From NCBI RefSeq assembly GCF_002368095.1, contig NZ_AP018227.1, forward strand, positions 7,084,123 to 7,148,122: DNA of 64,000 nt, given 5' to 3'. The translations under genes and the position numbers were made by a program. The stretch comes from Calothrix parasitica NIES-267 (lineage in GTDB: Bacteria > Cyanobacteriota > Cyanobacteriia > Cyanobacteriales > Nostocaceae). Numbering within the stretch: position 1 is the first letter of the stretch; each line of letters begins with the position of its first letter. Below are positions 25,814 to 35,179 of the stretch, in pieces. The notes under the pieces were generated by a model that saw nothing but the letters and a program-made list of their open reading frames with translations, did not search any database and was not told the origin of the DNA.

Positions 25814-26229
25814 TTATAGTTTCTCAAATTTATTAATGGAATTTACTGCTATCCTTTACATATGTAGATGATAGTAGTTATCAAATTAACTTAAAGCAGA
25901 TGAGAATAAATGTCAATCTTCTCAAGGTATTGAAAATCAATAAAAATTAAGCCTAAAGATGTTTTTACTTTTTGAAAAAGCGTGCTAGCAGGCTAATATT
26001 CAAAATATTATGATTCCTGAAAATGCTTTAATTTCAATGATTGTAGGGATTTATTATCTATTTGAGTATTTGCGATTAACAGTGTAATTTAAACTTCAAA
26101 TTAAAGATTATTTAAGCTTGAAATTGCAACATATTGTTAAGTAATTATCAGGATAAATTGATTGACTTTTACACTTAATTATCTTAAACTTGGCAATTAA
26201 TGCAAATCTATATCAATTACTTTTAAATC
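25814..26229. promoter_or_regulatory. divergent control region exbBD / tonB
   Basis: 416 AT-rich bases between the two start codons. Around 25899-25922 GAGAATAAATGTCAATC TTCTC is an imperfect palindrome containing GAGAAT, a pattern found in cyanobacterial Fur boxes. A second AT-rich stretch with TAATTATCAGGATAAATT lies near 26140-26160. Iron-dependent control from here is expected by function. The boxes are candidates only. Confidence 0.4.
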
Positions 26230-27708
26230 ATGAGCTTTGCAAGTACAGCGCTACGAGAGCGGGAAAAGGAATCGAAAGCGCTAAGAATATTTCTAGCTTG
26301 TAGTTTGGCTGGCTCGTTAATATTCCATCTCGGATTATTGGCTTCGGGTATTGGTAAATATTTATTAAACAGGGTACCTGAAGTTGAGAATGAACCTGTT
26401 GAAATAACTCTCCTTGATACTCCTATTGAAGAAATTGAACCAGAACCAAAAGAGGAAATTAAACCTAAACCGAAGCCAGAACCAAAGCTGGAAAAGCCAG
26501 AACCTAAACCCGAACCTAAACCCGAACCTAAACCTGAGATAAAACAACCAGTTTTAGAAACCTCAAGAAGTGAATCTCGAATCAGCGGTGGAAGTCCAGC
26601 TTCATCTTTGAATAAACCATTACCCGCACAAAGTAGAGTTACCACTACACCACCCGTTATAAACCAGCCGATTCCCGAACCAAGATTTAAACCATTTAAA
26701 GAATTTAAACCAGTTGAACCAATATCACCTGTGTTACCTTCTGCTCCTCCCGTAGCTGTAAGGGAAAAACCTGTTATTCCACAAATAAAACCAGAACCAA
26801 AACCAGAACCAGAACCCATTGTTAAAAATGATATTCCCAAACCAATACCTCAACCGGAACCAGAAATAAGAAGACCGCGAGAATTTTCCCCTCCTGTAGA
26901 ACCACCCAAACCCGACGAAGATTTAGAAAAATTGCTTCGTCAAGAAAGAGATTCTAGAAGAACAGCAAGAAGTTTATCAGAACCGGTAGCTCCCCCGATA
27001 GAACCACCAGCAGCAGAACCCAACGAAGATTTAGAAAAATTACTCGCTCAAGAAAGAGATTCTAGAAGAACAGCGCGGAGTTTTTCTACCCCCGCTCCCG
27101 CTCCTGCTCCCGTCGAACCACCAGCACCAGCACCCGAACCTAATCAAGATTTAGAAAAATTGCTTGCTCAAGAAAGGGATTCTAGAAGAACAGCACGGAG
27201 TTTCTCGACCCCTGCTCCCGTCGAACCACCAGCATCAACTTCACAAGATAGTTCTGATTTGAAAGATACTCTTTCGGGAATCAGAGAAAATCGAAACAAT
27301 ACACCATCTGCACCCGATACTTCTGATATTGGTGAAAGCAGCGATAATGCTCCGAGGAGACGAAGAAGTTTTGGTGGTAATGTTGCAGCTGCACCTACTA
27401 ATACTACCGGTAATGGTTTGGGTGACGGTAGTGGTGATTCGGTAGGTGATGGTGATGGAAATGCAGCTTGTGTTAGATGTAGTAGAAGTTATCCATCTTG
27501 GGCAAGGAATAGAGGAATTCAAGGGAGTATTACGGTATCTGTAAATGCTGATGCTTCTGGTAATGTGACCAATGTACAGTTAGTTAGTGGTAGCGGAAAC
27601 GATAGATTAGATAAACATCATTTGAGAATTGCTCGTAGGTGGAAACTTAAAAGTAGTTCTAATGGTAGACAAGGGGTGACTATTATTACTCGATATCAGC
27701 TTCAGTAA
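26230..27708 (+). CDS. tonB: TonB energy transducer with extended proline-rich and repeat linker
   Basis: 492 aa. One N-terminal membrane helix lies at about 20-42 (FLACSLAGSLIFHLGLLASG). A long periplasmic linker follows, rich in Glu-Pro/Lys-Pro (KPEPKPEPKPEPK). Three near-identical repeats built on DLEKLLAQERDSRRTARS start near 26920, 27031 and 27148, separated by Ala/Pro spacers. The C-terminal TonB domain (YPSWARNRGIQGSITVSVN, VTNVQLVSGSGNDRLD) touches the receptor TonB box. It is about twice the length of enterobacterial TonB. The rigid Pro/Lys linker and repeats would help it span the thick cyanobacterial periplasm (inference). Confidence 0.95.
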   Translation: MSFASTALREREKESKALRIFLACSLAGSLIFHLGLLASGIGKYLLNRVPEVENEPVEITLLDTPIEEIEPEPKEEIKPKPKPEPKLEKPEPKPEPKPEPKPEIKQPVLETSRSESRISGGSPASSLNKPLPAQSRVTTTPPVINQPIPEPRFKPFKEFKPVEPISPVLPSAPPVAVREKPVIPQIKPEPKPEPEPIVKNDIPKPIPQPEPEIRRPREFSPPVEPPKPDEDLEKLLRQERDSRRTARSLSEPVAPPIEPPAAEPNEDLEKLLAQERDSRRTARSFSTPAPAPAPVEPPAPAPEPNQDLEKLLAQERDSRRTARSFSTPAPVEPPASTSQDSSDLKDTLSGIRENRNNTPSAPDTSDIGESSDNAPRRRRSFGGNVAAAPTNTTGNGLGDGSGDSVGDGDGNAACVRCSRSYPSWARNRGIQGSITVSVNADASGNVTNVQLVSGSGNDRLDKHHLRIARRWKLKSSSNGRQGVTIITRYQLQ

Positions 27709-28058
27709 TTAAGGGTGTATTCAAAAAGCAATTATCGCTTTTGTAATGTTCAAATATATGATGACTTTTCATTAACGAAAACGGGTTTGTGTTTCACTAG
27801 CCCGTCTGTATAACTCCAAGCTGAATAAAATTCTACCCTTACAAATTAATGAAAAAAATTGCTGCTTGATTTGATTAAATTTATGATTGAAAACATGATT
27901 AAGTAATAAATTTAATAACTGCTAGCAGGCCATGACAACACTATCCTTATAGCAAGCAATCAATATTAATCTTAATTTCCTAGAATTCCTTTTTAAATAA
28001 TGATATTATTTCTCAACAACTATTATAAATACCGAACTCACCCGAATATATATAAAAC
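27709..28058. other. intergenic region tonB / first AraC module
   Basis: 350 AT-rich bases. ACGGG (27781-27785) and CCCGT (27801-27805) form a weak hairpin that could end tonB transcription. GCTAGCAGGC at about 27921 also occurs at about 25983. The Fur-like box at 27995-28015 is listed separately. No gene is seen. Confidence 0.45.
27995..28015. promoter_or_regulatory. Fur-box-like motif before AraC module 1
   Basis: The core ATGATATTATTTCTCA recurs at 36046-36061, before the AraC gene of module 2, with 19 of 21 bases alike over the whole motif. The AT-rich near-palindrome AATGATATTATT plus TCTCA resembles iron boxes of cyanobacterial FurA. It lies 43 bases before the start codon of the regulator. 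Confidence 0.5.
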
Positions 28059-29069
28059 ATGACTTTAATCATCTCGGAAGAGGAGTTTTATCAATCGATT
28101 GTGCAAATCGAAGCGGAAAAAGATATTCCACTTTATCAAACCGTGGAAATACCAGTGAATGACCCCAAACAACTCAGCCAAGGATATCGTCGTTGGATAG
28201 ATATTTGTCCTGGGTTGAATTTGTTGATTGATGATTACACTCTTCAAGAAGATTTAGTTGTTGATGTGGCTGACGGTAAACCAGGTTCGCAAATAGAATT
28301 GAGTTTTAGCCTTTTAGGCGATAATCATAAGGAAAAAACTCCTTTTGGACAAAACTTTTTTTTAGCAGAATGGAATTGTGGTAAAGGAGGTTTATTCAAA
28401 TGGAAGAGTGGCGATCGCATTCTCAAATTTGACATTCATGTTAATGTCAGTTTCTTTAAAACCTTGATTGCTGAAGAACTTGAGCAGCTACCCAAACCAG
28501 TACGACAGGGGATAGAAGTCCAAGATGAATATGAATATCGTCATCTGGCAAAAACTACTCCCGTAATGCAAAATATTATCAATCAAATATTTAATTGTCC
28601 CTACCAAGGACTTACTAGAAGATTGTATTTGGAAAGCAAAGCATTAGAATTAATCGCTTTACGTCTGGAACAAGTTACATATAATACAGATACACCTAAA
28701 AATAAATCTCATCGACTCCAAGCAGATGATATTGACCGAATCCACTATGCTAGGGATATTTTAGTTAATAATCTCGAAAATCCCCCTTCGTTGATGGAAT
28801 TATCTCGGATGGTGGGTTTAAACGACTGCACTCTCAAAAAAGGTTTTCGAGAAGTTTTTGACACAACTGCATTCGGGTATTTATATAATTATCGACTGGA
28901 GACAGCACGTAATTTGCTAGAGACTCACAACGCTAAAGTAACTGATGTTGTGAGAATGGTTGGGTTTAAAGACAGAAGTTATTTTGCTGCTGCTTTTCGC
29001 AAAAAATTTGGCGTAAATCCGAGTATTTATTTAAAAGAAAATGGTAAAAATCTCAGAAATTCCGCGTAG
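28059..29069 (+). CDS. AraC-family regulator, module 1 (PchR-like)
   Basis: 336 aa. The C-terminal 100 residues hold two helix-turn-helix units (PPSLMELSRMVGLNDCTLKKGFREVFDTTAFGYLYNYRLETARNLL, then VTDVVRMVGFKDRSYFAAAFRKKFGVNPSIYL), the AraC/XylS domain. The N-terminal domain (QGYRRWIDICPGLNLLIDDYTLQEDLVV) is shared with PchR-type sensors of ferric siderophores. It should activate the receptor gene 158 bases downstream when the cognate siderophore is inside the cell. Its stop codon lies within the first of two tandem repeats that look like its operator. Confidence 0.93.
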   Translation: MTLIISEEEFYQSIVQIEAEKDIPLYQTVEIPVNDPKQLSQGYRRWIDICPGLNLLIDDYTLQEDLVVDVADGKPGSQIELSFSLLGDNHKEKTPFGQNFFLAEWNCGKGGLFKWKSGDRILKFDIHVNVSFFKTLIAEELEQLPKPVRQGIEVQDEYEYRHLAKTTPVMQNIINQIFNCPYQGLTRRLYLESKALELIALRLEQVTYNTDTPKNKSHRLQADDIDRIHYARDILVNNLENPPSLMELSRMVGLNDCTLKKGFREVFDTTAFGYLYNYRLETARNLLETHNAKVTDVVRMVGFKDRSYFAAAFRKKFGVNPSIYLKENGKNLRNSA

Positions 29070-29102
29070 TCACCATAAATATTCCGTCTAGTCACCATAA
29101 AC
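29059..29102. promoter_or_regulatory. tandem 22-bp repeat, likely AraC operator, module 1
   Basis: Two directly adjacent 22-bp units begin at 29059 and 29081. They share ATTCCG, then TAGTCACCATAAA, and differ at three positions. A 22-bp period places both units on the same DNA face, as AraC proteins with two HTH heads need. It overlaps the AraC stop (TAG 29067-29069) and lies 126 bases before the receptor ATG. Module 2 has ATTCCG at the same 22-bp spacing. Confidence 0.65.
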
Positions 29103-29227
29103 ATCTTCACTCTCATAGAACTTACCTTTAAGCTAATTGATAACAAGCTTATTGAGAAATATTCCTTTTCGCAGTCGGGTTGCATCTTTGAATCGACTGA
29201 GTAGTTTTATTGAGTGTGAGGAAGTAA

Positions 29228-31873
29228 ATGAAGTTAGATAGTTTGTTTCAAAGTCTGCTGCTAACGAGTGCGATTGTTTTCTTAGTTGGTAATTCTGCTC
29301 AAGCTGAGGAAGTGGTTGAGGATGAAACAAGTAAATCTCCGGTATTAGCTTCGAGTTCGCAGCAGAGCATAAATGAAGCAGGTAAAAATATTCTTCAATT
29401 GGGTGAATTTCAATTCCCCTCTACTAGCGCTCGAATGTTAGTACAAACTCCAACACCTTCACAAATAAAAATCGTACCAATTACGGGAGTGAAAGCCAAC
29501 CCTACCGATAAGGGTTTGGAAATTATTTTACAGACATCTCTTGCTAGACAGTTACAGGTAGTAAATCGCAGTAGCGGTAATGATTTTATTGCTGATATTC
29601 CCAACGCTCAATTACAGTTACCGTCAGGAGATACATTTAAATTTACTTCAGAGAAACCTCTACAGGGAATTACTGAAATCACTGTAATTAATTTAGATAA
29701 TAATACCGTTAGAATTACAGCGAATGGTGAGACAACGTTACCCAAAGTTGAATTATTCGATAGCGGACAAGGTTTGATTTTTGGGTTGGCTGGTACTGCT
29801 TCAACAGCACAAAAACCAGACTCCAGACCGGAAGGTGAAGAAACACAAAAACCAGTAGAGGATGAACCAATTGAATTGCTGGTGACAGGAAGACAGGATG
29901 GATATCGGATTCCTAATGCTAGTACAGCAACGAAAACAGACACCCCTCTACGTGATGTACCCCAAGCAATTCAGGTAATTCCTCGACAGGTATTGCAAGA
30001 CCAGCAAGTTAGACGTTTAAATGATGCATTGCGAAATGCACCGGGGGTGATTGCAAATAACTCCGAACGTTCTGTTTTTGAAGGATTTACTATTCGTGGT
30101 TTTAGAAATCGTAATATTATCCGCAATGGCTTAAGAGACGATACCAACATCACCACTAATGTCAATACGGGGAACATCGAACAGGTAGAAGTTTTACGGG
30201 GACCAGCTTCGGTTCTATTTGGTGCGAGTGGTGCTGGAGGTACGATTAATATTGTCACGAAAAAGCCCCAAAGCACTCCTTCTTATCAGGTTGAGGGAAG
30301 TATTGGCAGTTTCGATACTTACAGTGGTTCTGTAGATATTACCGGACCCTTAAATGATGATAGGACTTTACTCTATAGAATAAATGCATCTGCATCAACT
30401 ACAGACACATTTGTTGATTTTTTCGAGAGGGAAAGTTTTTTCATTGCTCCCAGCTTCACTTGGTTGATGGGTAAAAACACTCAATTGAGTTTAGAAGCAG
30501 AATATTCAGACCAAAGACAACCCAACGAACGGGGTATACCTGCTGCGGGAACGGTTTTACCCAACCCTAATGGTGAAATACCAATCAATCGTTTTATCGG
30601 TGAACCTTTCTCCGAAATTGACAAAAATAATCGTCAAACTCTGCGACTTGGTTATAATTTTGAACATCGTTTTAATCAAGATTGGAAGTTTCGGAATAAT
30701 TTCAATTTTTCCTATCTGAGTGTAAACCAAAATTCTCTATTCCCAACAGCGCTTTTAGATGATAATCGTACTCTTGAAAGAGGTTTAGTCGTCGCTGAAT
30801 TTGCTCAACAAACTTACAATTTAGATACAAATATTGTGGGTAATTTCAATACAGGTAATATAGAACATAAAATATTATTTGGTATTGACCTATCAAGAGA
30901 TATTTCTTACGACGAAGGAAGAGTATTTTTTAGAGAACTAGCTCCCATAGATGTTTTTAATCCGATTTATCGACGCGATAGTGCTGGTGCAGACCTTGAA
31001 GATATTCCTGAAGAACCTTCTTTTTCCGAGGGTTTAGGAATTTATTTACAAGACCAGATTTCCTTATCTGAAAACTTCAAATTAGTTTTAGGTGGAAGAT
31101 TTGATATTGTCACCCAAGAACTTAAAACTACTGAGGGAGAAACAACTTCTTTTCAACAAGATGAAGCATTTAGTCCTCGTGTCGGTTTAGTTTATCAACC
31201 AAATCAAACAATATCCTTGTACGCTAATTATAGCCGTTCATTTGAACAAGTAACTGGGACAAATTTAGATGCACAGCTTTTTCAGCCAGAACGGGGAACT
31301 CAGTATGAAGTGGGAATGAAAGTAGATTGGAACAATAATCTTTCTTCAACTTTAGCCTTATATGAAATTACACGCTCAAATGTGCTTACATCTGACCCGA
31401 TAGACCCCAATTTTTCCATCCAAGCAGGAAAACAAAGAAGTCGAGGAATTGAGTTAGATATCACGGGTGAAATTTTACCAGGATGGAGAATAATTGGTGG
31501 TTATGCTTATACTGATGCAAAAATAACTGAGGATAATGATATTCCGGAAGGAAATCGCATTAACAACGTCCCAGAACATGCTTTTAGCTTGTGGAGTACA
31601 TACCAAATTCAAAAAGGAAATCTACAAGGATTAGGCTTTGGTTTAGGACTCTTTTATGTAGGAGAAAGAGAAGGAGATTTAGATAATTCTTTTAGTTTAC
31701 CAAGCTATTTTCGTACCGATGCTGCTTTGTTTTATCGCAAAAATAACTTCCGAGCGGCTTTGAACTTACAAAACTTATTTGATATTGAATATTTTGAAGC
31801 TGCTCAAAATCGTCTGCGTGTTTTTCCTGGCGCACCCCGCACTGTAAAATTTACTTTAGGTTGGCAATTTTAA
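29228..31873 (+). CDS. TonB-dependent siderophore receptor with AMIN domain, module 1
   Basis: 881 aa. The signal peptide ends near ...GNSAQAEE. An AMIN domain lies at about residues 75-190 (ITGVKANPTDKGLEIILQT...VELFDSGQGLIFGLA). A TonB-box-like IELLVTGR precedes the plug (TDTPLRDVPQAIQVIPRQVL...VLRGPASVLFGASGAGGTINIVTKKP). A 22-strand type barrel follows, ending in LGWQF with the terminal aromatic needed for outer-membrane insertion. The FhuA/FpvA-type plug suggests a hydroxamate-type ferric siderophore, though the ligand cannot be read from sequence. Regulator, binding protein and exporter genes adjoin on the same strand. Confidence 0.96.
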   Translation: MKLDSLFQSLLLTSAIVFLVGNSAQAEEVVEDETSKSPVLASSSQQSINEAGKNILQLGEFQFPSTSARMLVQTPTPSQIKIVPITGVKANPTDKGLEIILQTSLARQLQVVNRSSGNDFIADIPNAQLQLPSGDTFKFTSEKPLQGITEITVINLDNNTVRITANGETTLPKVELFDSGQGLIFGLAGTASTAQKPDSRPEGEETQKPVEDEPIELLVTGRQDGYRIPNASTATKTDTPLRDVPQAIQVIPRQVLQDQQVRRLNDALRNAPGVIANNSERSVFEGFTIRGFRNRNIIRNGLRDDTNITTNVNTGNIEQVEVLRGPASVLFGASGAGGTINIVTKKPQSTPSYQVEGSIGSFDTYSGSVDITGPLNDDRTLLYRINASASTTDTFVDFFERESFFIAPSFTWLMGKNTQLSLEAEYSDQRQPNERGIPAAGTVLPNPNGEIPINRFIGEPFSEIDKNNRQTLRLGYNFEHRFNQDWKFRNNFNFSYLSVNQNSLFPTALLDDNRTLERGLVVAEFAQQTYNLDTNIVGNFNTGNIEHKILFGIDLSRDISYDEGRVFFRELAPIDVFNPIYRRDSAGADLEDIPEEPSFSEGLGIYLQDQISLSENFKLVLGGRFDIVTQELKTTEGETTSFQQDEAFSPRVGLVYQPNQTISLYANYSRSFEQVTGTNLDAQLFQPERGTQYEVGMKVDWNNNLSSTLALYEITRSNVLTSDPIDPNFSIQAGKQRSRGIELDITGEILPGWRIIGGYAYTDAKITEDNDIPEGNRINNVPEHAFSLWSTYQIQKGNLQGLGFGLGLFYVGEREGDLDNSFSLPSYFRTDAALFYRKNNFRAALNLQNLFDIEYFEAAQNRLRVFPGAPRTVKFTLGWQF

Positions 31874-31878
31874 TCGTA

Positions 31879-32883
31879 ATGCTTAAATGCTTATTAAAAC
31901 AAATTTTTCATACAGGGTTAGTTACTTCATTATTAATCGTAGGTTGTTCTCAACAATCAAATAATAGTAATTATCCCAATCAAGAAAACAAAATATCTGA
32001 TTGTAGAAAAGTTAAACATGCATTAGGAGAAAGCTGTATACCTTTAAATCCTCAACGTATCGTTGTCACCGATGCAGAAATGTTAGAAAAAGTTGTTGCT
32101 TTGGGTTTTCAACCTGTAGGAACAGCTAAAGCCAATATTGCTGGAAGCAAAGCACCTGTTTTAAAGGGTAAATTAGAAGAAATTGTCGATTTAGGAAAAC
32201 AAAGTCAACCAAATCTGGAAAAGATGTTGCAGCTAAATCCAGATTTAATTTTAGGATTAGGAATTAGCGACCAAAATTATAATTTATATTCCAAAATGGC
32301 TCCGACGGTGACATTTGATTACTATCATGCTGATTGGAAAGATAATTTACGTTTAGTCGCTCAAGCATTAGGTAAAACAGAAAAAGCAGAACAATTACTA
32401 TCGGAATACGAAAACAGAATTCAAAATATTCAAAAAAATCTTACAAATCAGCAAGAGAATATAGAGATTTCAACAATTAGATTTTATGCAGGACACAAAT
32501 TCACTCAATTTCAAACTCCACTATCTTTTTCTGGAAGTGTTTTAAAAGAAGTTGGATTTGCTGTACCGCAACAACAAATTGAATTTAAAAAAGATAAAGA
32601 TTCAGACGATGTTTATGCTACAGTCAATCAAGAAAAAACTGAGGTACTGGATGCAGATGTTTTATTTATAGCTTTAGATCCAGGTTCAGAAAAAAATTTT
32701 CAAAGATTTCAAAATAATCCTTTATGGCAAAAGCTTAATGTTGTCAAAAATCAGCGGACTTATACAGTCAATTCTGGTTACTGGATATTTGGTAATATTC
32801 TTTCAGCTAATGCCATTTTAGATGATATTAATAAATATATAGTCAAAGATAAATTGTTAATTTCAGATAATCAAAATGAGTAG
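31879..32883 (+). CDS. FecB-like iron-siderophore-binding lipoprotein, module 1
   Basis: 334 aa from ATG 31879; an in-frame TTG at 31861 would lie inside the receptor gene. The lipobox LLIVGC at about 17-22 predicts a lipid anchor. CRKVKHALGESCIPLNPQRIVV, LGKQSQPNLEKMLQLNPDLILG and NPLWQKLNVVKNQRTYTV are the standard FecB/BtuF-fold motifs. It binds the siderophore in the periplasm and hands it to a FecCD-type permease. The only such permease in the window is that at 20481-22525. It starts 5 bases after the receptor stop. Confidence 0.95.
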   Translation: MLKCLLKQIFHTGLVTSLLIVGCSQQSNNSNYPNQENKISDCRKVKHALGESCIPLNPQRIVVTDAEMLEKVVALGFQPVGTAKANIAGSKAPVLKGKLEEIVDLGKQSQPNLEKMLQLNPDLILGLGISDQNYNLYSKMAPTVTFDYYHADWKDNLRLVAQALGKTEKAEQLLSEYENRIQNIQKNLTNQQENIEISTIRFYAGHKFTQFQTPLSFSGSVLKEVGFAVPQQQIEFKKDKDSDDVYATVNQEKTEVLDADVLFIALDPGSEKNFQRFQNNPLWQKLNVVKNQRTYTVNSGYWIFGNILSANAILDDINKYIVKDKLLISDNQNE

Positions 32884-32886
32884 AGA

Positions 32887-34200
32887 ATGAATTTAGAAAA
32901 TAATTCTCCAAAACTGCGTGAATTTATTATTCTTTGGCTGGGTCAATTCGTCTCTACAATTGGTAGCAGCATGACCAGTTTCGCGATTGAAATTTGGGCT
33001 TGGGAAATTACTGGTAAAGCTACAGCGTTAACATTAGTTGGTTTTTTCGCTTTACTTCCCAGTTTAATTATTGCTCCCATCAGTGGAATTATCGTTGATA
33101 AATATAACCGCAAATTATTAATGATATTAGGCGATACTGTCGCAGTAATTTCTACATTTTTTATCTTATTACTATATTTAAATAATCAATTACAAATTTG
33201 GCATCTTTATTTAATTGGTGCTATTAACGGTACATTTAATCAATTTCAATATCTTGCTTATTCTGCATCAACTGCTTTAATGGTGCCGAAACAATATTAT
33301 ACTCGCTTTAGCAGCATGAATTTTATTTCTAGTTATGGTTCTAATATTCTTGCTCCACCTTTAGCGGGATATCTTTATAAAATAATTGGCTTAACAGGAA
33401 TTGCTGGAATTGATATTGTGACCTTTTTATTTGCAATTACTAGTATTTTATTGATTAAAATTCCTCAAATATCTCAAACAGATAAACAAAATCAAGAATT
33501 AGAAAATATTTGGTATAAATTAGGATTTGGTTTGCGCTATATTTTTACTCGTAAAAGCTTATTAGCATTATTAATCGCTAACTTATTATTTTGGCTACCC
33601 CACGATATTGGAAATTCTCTTTACACTCCCATGATATTATCCCGAACTAATAATAATACTTTTATATTGGGTAACTTAGCCGCTGTTGCTGGTTTTGGTG
33701 GAGTTATCGGAGCAATAATTATTAGTACTTGGGGTGGATTTAGACGCAAAATTAAAGGTGTTTTACTGGGAATGATTGGAGCGGGTTTGAGTAAAATAGT
33801 TTTTGGTTTGGGTAGAAATCCTGGGGTTTGGATTCCCGCTCAATTTTGTTCTTCACTTAACTTTCCTTTAAATGGTAGTTCCGATGATGCAATTTGGTTA
33901 ACAAAGGTTGCTCCCAACGTTCAAGGAAGGGTTTTTGCAGCAAAATCCCTACTTTTACAGTTAACTTCTGCATTCGGTTTATTAATAGCTGGACCCTTAG
34001 CAGATAATGTATTTACCCCCAGTTTGGATAATCAAGGTGTGTTCGGGGGAATATTTGGGACTGGTGCAGGTGCGGGAATTGCAATGTTATACGTTATATC
34101 TGCTGCCTGTATGTTATTGGTGGGATTGATTGGGTTTTATGTTCCATCACTGCGGAATGTTGAGCAGATTTTACCAGACCATGATGAGGTTGTAGTTTAA
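32887..34200 (+). CDS. MFS transporter, EntS-like (siderophore export family), module 1
   Basis: 437 aa with about 12 membrane helices. The start LREFIILWLGQFVSTIGSSMTSFAIEIWAWE and the loop GIIVDKYNRKLLMILGD (motif A) are typical of the MFS_3/EntS group. EntS exports enterobactin. In cyanobacteria such proteins export schizokinen-like siderophores. It starts three bases after the FecB-like stop, so the module is one operon. It lies next to uptake genes without synthesis genes, so it may instead return deferrated siderophore to the outside. The end meets FetB tail to tail with 3 bases between. Confidence 0.9.
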   Translation: MNLENNSPKLREFIILWLGQFVSTIGSSMTSFAIEIWAWEITGKATALTLVGFFALLPSLIIAPISGIIVDKYNRKLLMILGDTVAVISTFFILLLYLNNQLQIWHLYLIGAINGTFNQFQYLAYSASTALMVPKQYYTRFSSMNFISSYGSNILAPPLAGYLYKIIGLTGIAGIDIVTFLFAITSILLIKIPQISQTDKQNQELENIWYKLGFGLRYIFTRKSLLALLIANLLFWLPHDIGNSLYTPMILSRTNNNTFILGNLAAVAGFGGVIGAIIISTWGGFRRKIKGVLLGMIGAGLSKIVFGLGRNPGVWIPAQFCSSLNFPLNGSSDDAIWLTKVAPNVQGRVFAAKSLLLQLTSAFGLLIAGPLADNVFTPSLDNQGVFGGIFGTGAGAGIAMLYVISAACMLLVGLIGFYVPSLRNVEQILPDHDEVVV

Positions 34201-34203
34201 AAA

Positions 34204-35001
34204 TCACGAACTCCTCATCAAATCCCCACTCAACTGATGCTGTCGGTTAAACACGGCAAAAAACGCTAAAGTTAACACCCCAATCGTAGCCAAAGCCGTT
34301 CCCGAAGCTTGCGTAAAAATAATGAGAATTTGGTAGCGCACGGCATCAGTGGGACTAGCTCCAGCCAATATTTGACCAGTCATCATTCCCGGTAAACTAA
34401 CTAACCCCATCACCATCATTGAATTAATCGTGGGAATCATCCCCGTTCGCAATGCTTCCTTTAATGTTTCATGACATGCTTCCCAACGAGTAGCTCCCAA
34501 AGTCAATAATGCTTCGATTTGCTCGCGTTTACTATTCAAATCTTCCATAAATTTATCTAGCGCTAGAGATGTACCAGTGAGAGCATTACCCAAAACCATA
34601 CCCAGCAAAGGAATTAAATATTGTGGGTCATACCAAGGTTCAACGCGAATAATTCCGTTTACCGTTAATCCCGTAACCAAAAATGAAGCGCTCAACAGAC
34701 AGACAAAGTTGTTCCAATAAATACTAGAAAATCGCCTGCGGGTGCGGTTTACACTCGACAGAGCGGCGATTGTGGTCATGGTAACAGCTACAAGTAATAT
34801 TAATAAAGGGTTCTGTAGAGTAAACACCCATTGCAAAGCGTAACCTACCAGCAATAGTTGTACTACCATTCGCAATGATGCTATTACCAAACTTTTAGTT
34901 AATCCCAACCGTAGCGCTAGGGAAATACAAACATTGATAATAATAAATAAAGTCGCTAAAGCCAATTGACCGTAGCTAATAGAGATATAGTTATCCATCA
35001 A
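34204..35001 (-). CDS. fetB: FetB-like iron export ABC permease (UPF0014)
   Basis: 265 aa with about seven hydrophobic helices. LGLTKSLVIASLRMVVQLLLVGYALQWVF, GMVLGNALTGTSLALD, ALLTLGATRWEACHETLKEALRTGM and GLVSLPGMMTGQILAGASP are the conserved UPF0014/FetB signatures. In E. coli FetAB lowers cytoplasmic iron and protects against peroxide. It is encoded opposite to the import modules on either side, which would balance strong import capacity. The partner ATPase lies 178 bases upstream. Confidence 0.92.
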   Translation of the reverse strand: MMDNYISISYGQLALATLFIIINVCISLALRLGLTKSLVIASLRMVVQLLLVGYALQWVFTLQNPLLILLVAVTMTTIAALSSVNRTRRRFSSIYWNNFVCLLSASFLVTGLTVNGIIRVEPWYDPQYLIPLLGMVLGNALTGTSLALDKFMEDLNSKREQIEALLTLGATRWEACHETLKEALRTGMIPTINSMMVMGLVSLPGMMTGQILAGASPTDAVRYQILIIFTQASGTALATIGVLTLAFFAVFNRQHQLSGDLMRSS

Positions 35002-35179
35002 TCTTGTTCCTGTAAACTAATGAGTTGATATGCCATTTGTGCCATTGCGATTGCTTCGCTTCGCTCGCAATGACAAATGTACAATTAATTTTGCCTAAGT
35101 AATTAATTTTTTCCTTTATCAATATTTTCTTCCCCCTCTACCCCCTCTCCCCCTTCTTCCCCCTCTCCCCCCTCTCTCT
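35002..35179. repeat. spacer with CT-rich low-complexity tract
   Basis: 35120-35178 consists of repeated CCCCCTCT-type blocks on the plus strand. Near 35025-35080 the words TTTGTGCCATTGCGATTGC, CTTCGCTTCGCTCGC and GCAATGACAAAT form a hairpin of a common dispersed cyanobacterial repeat. It separates fetA and fetB. Confidence 0.5.

Noticed and set aside
26223-26840. Minus-strand frame with Gly-Ser-Gly-Leu repeats opposite tonB
   Set aside because: It is the antisense shadow of the Glu-Pro/Lys-Pro codons of the TonB linker. Repetitive DNA keeps the frame open by chance.
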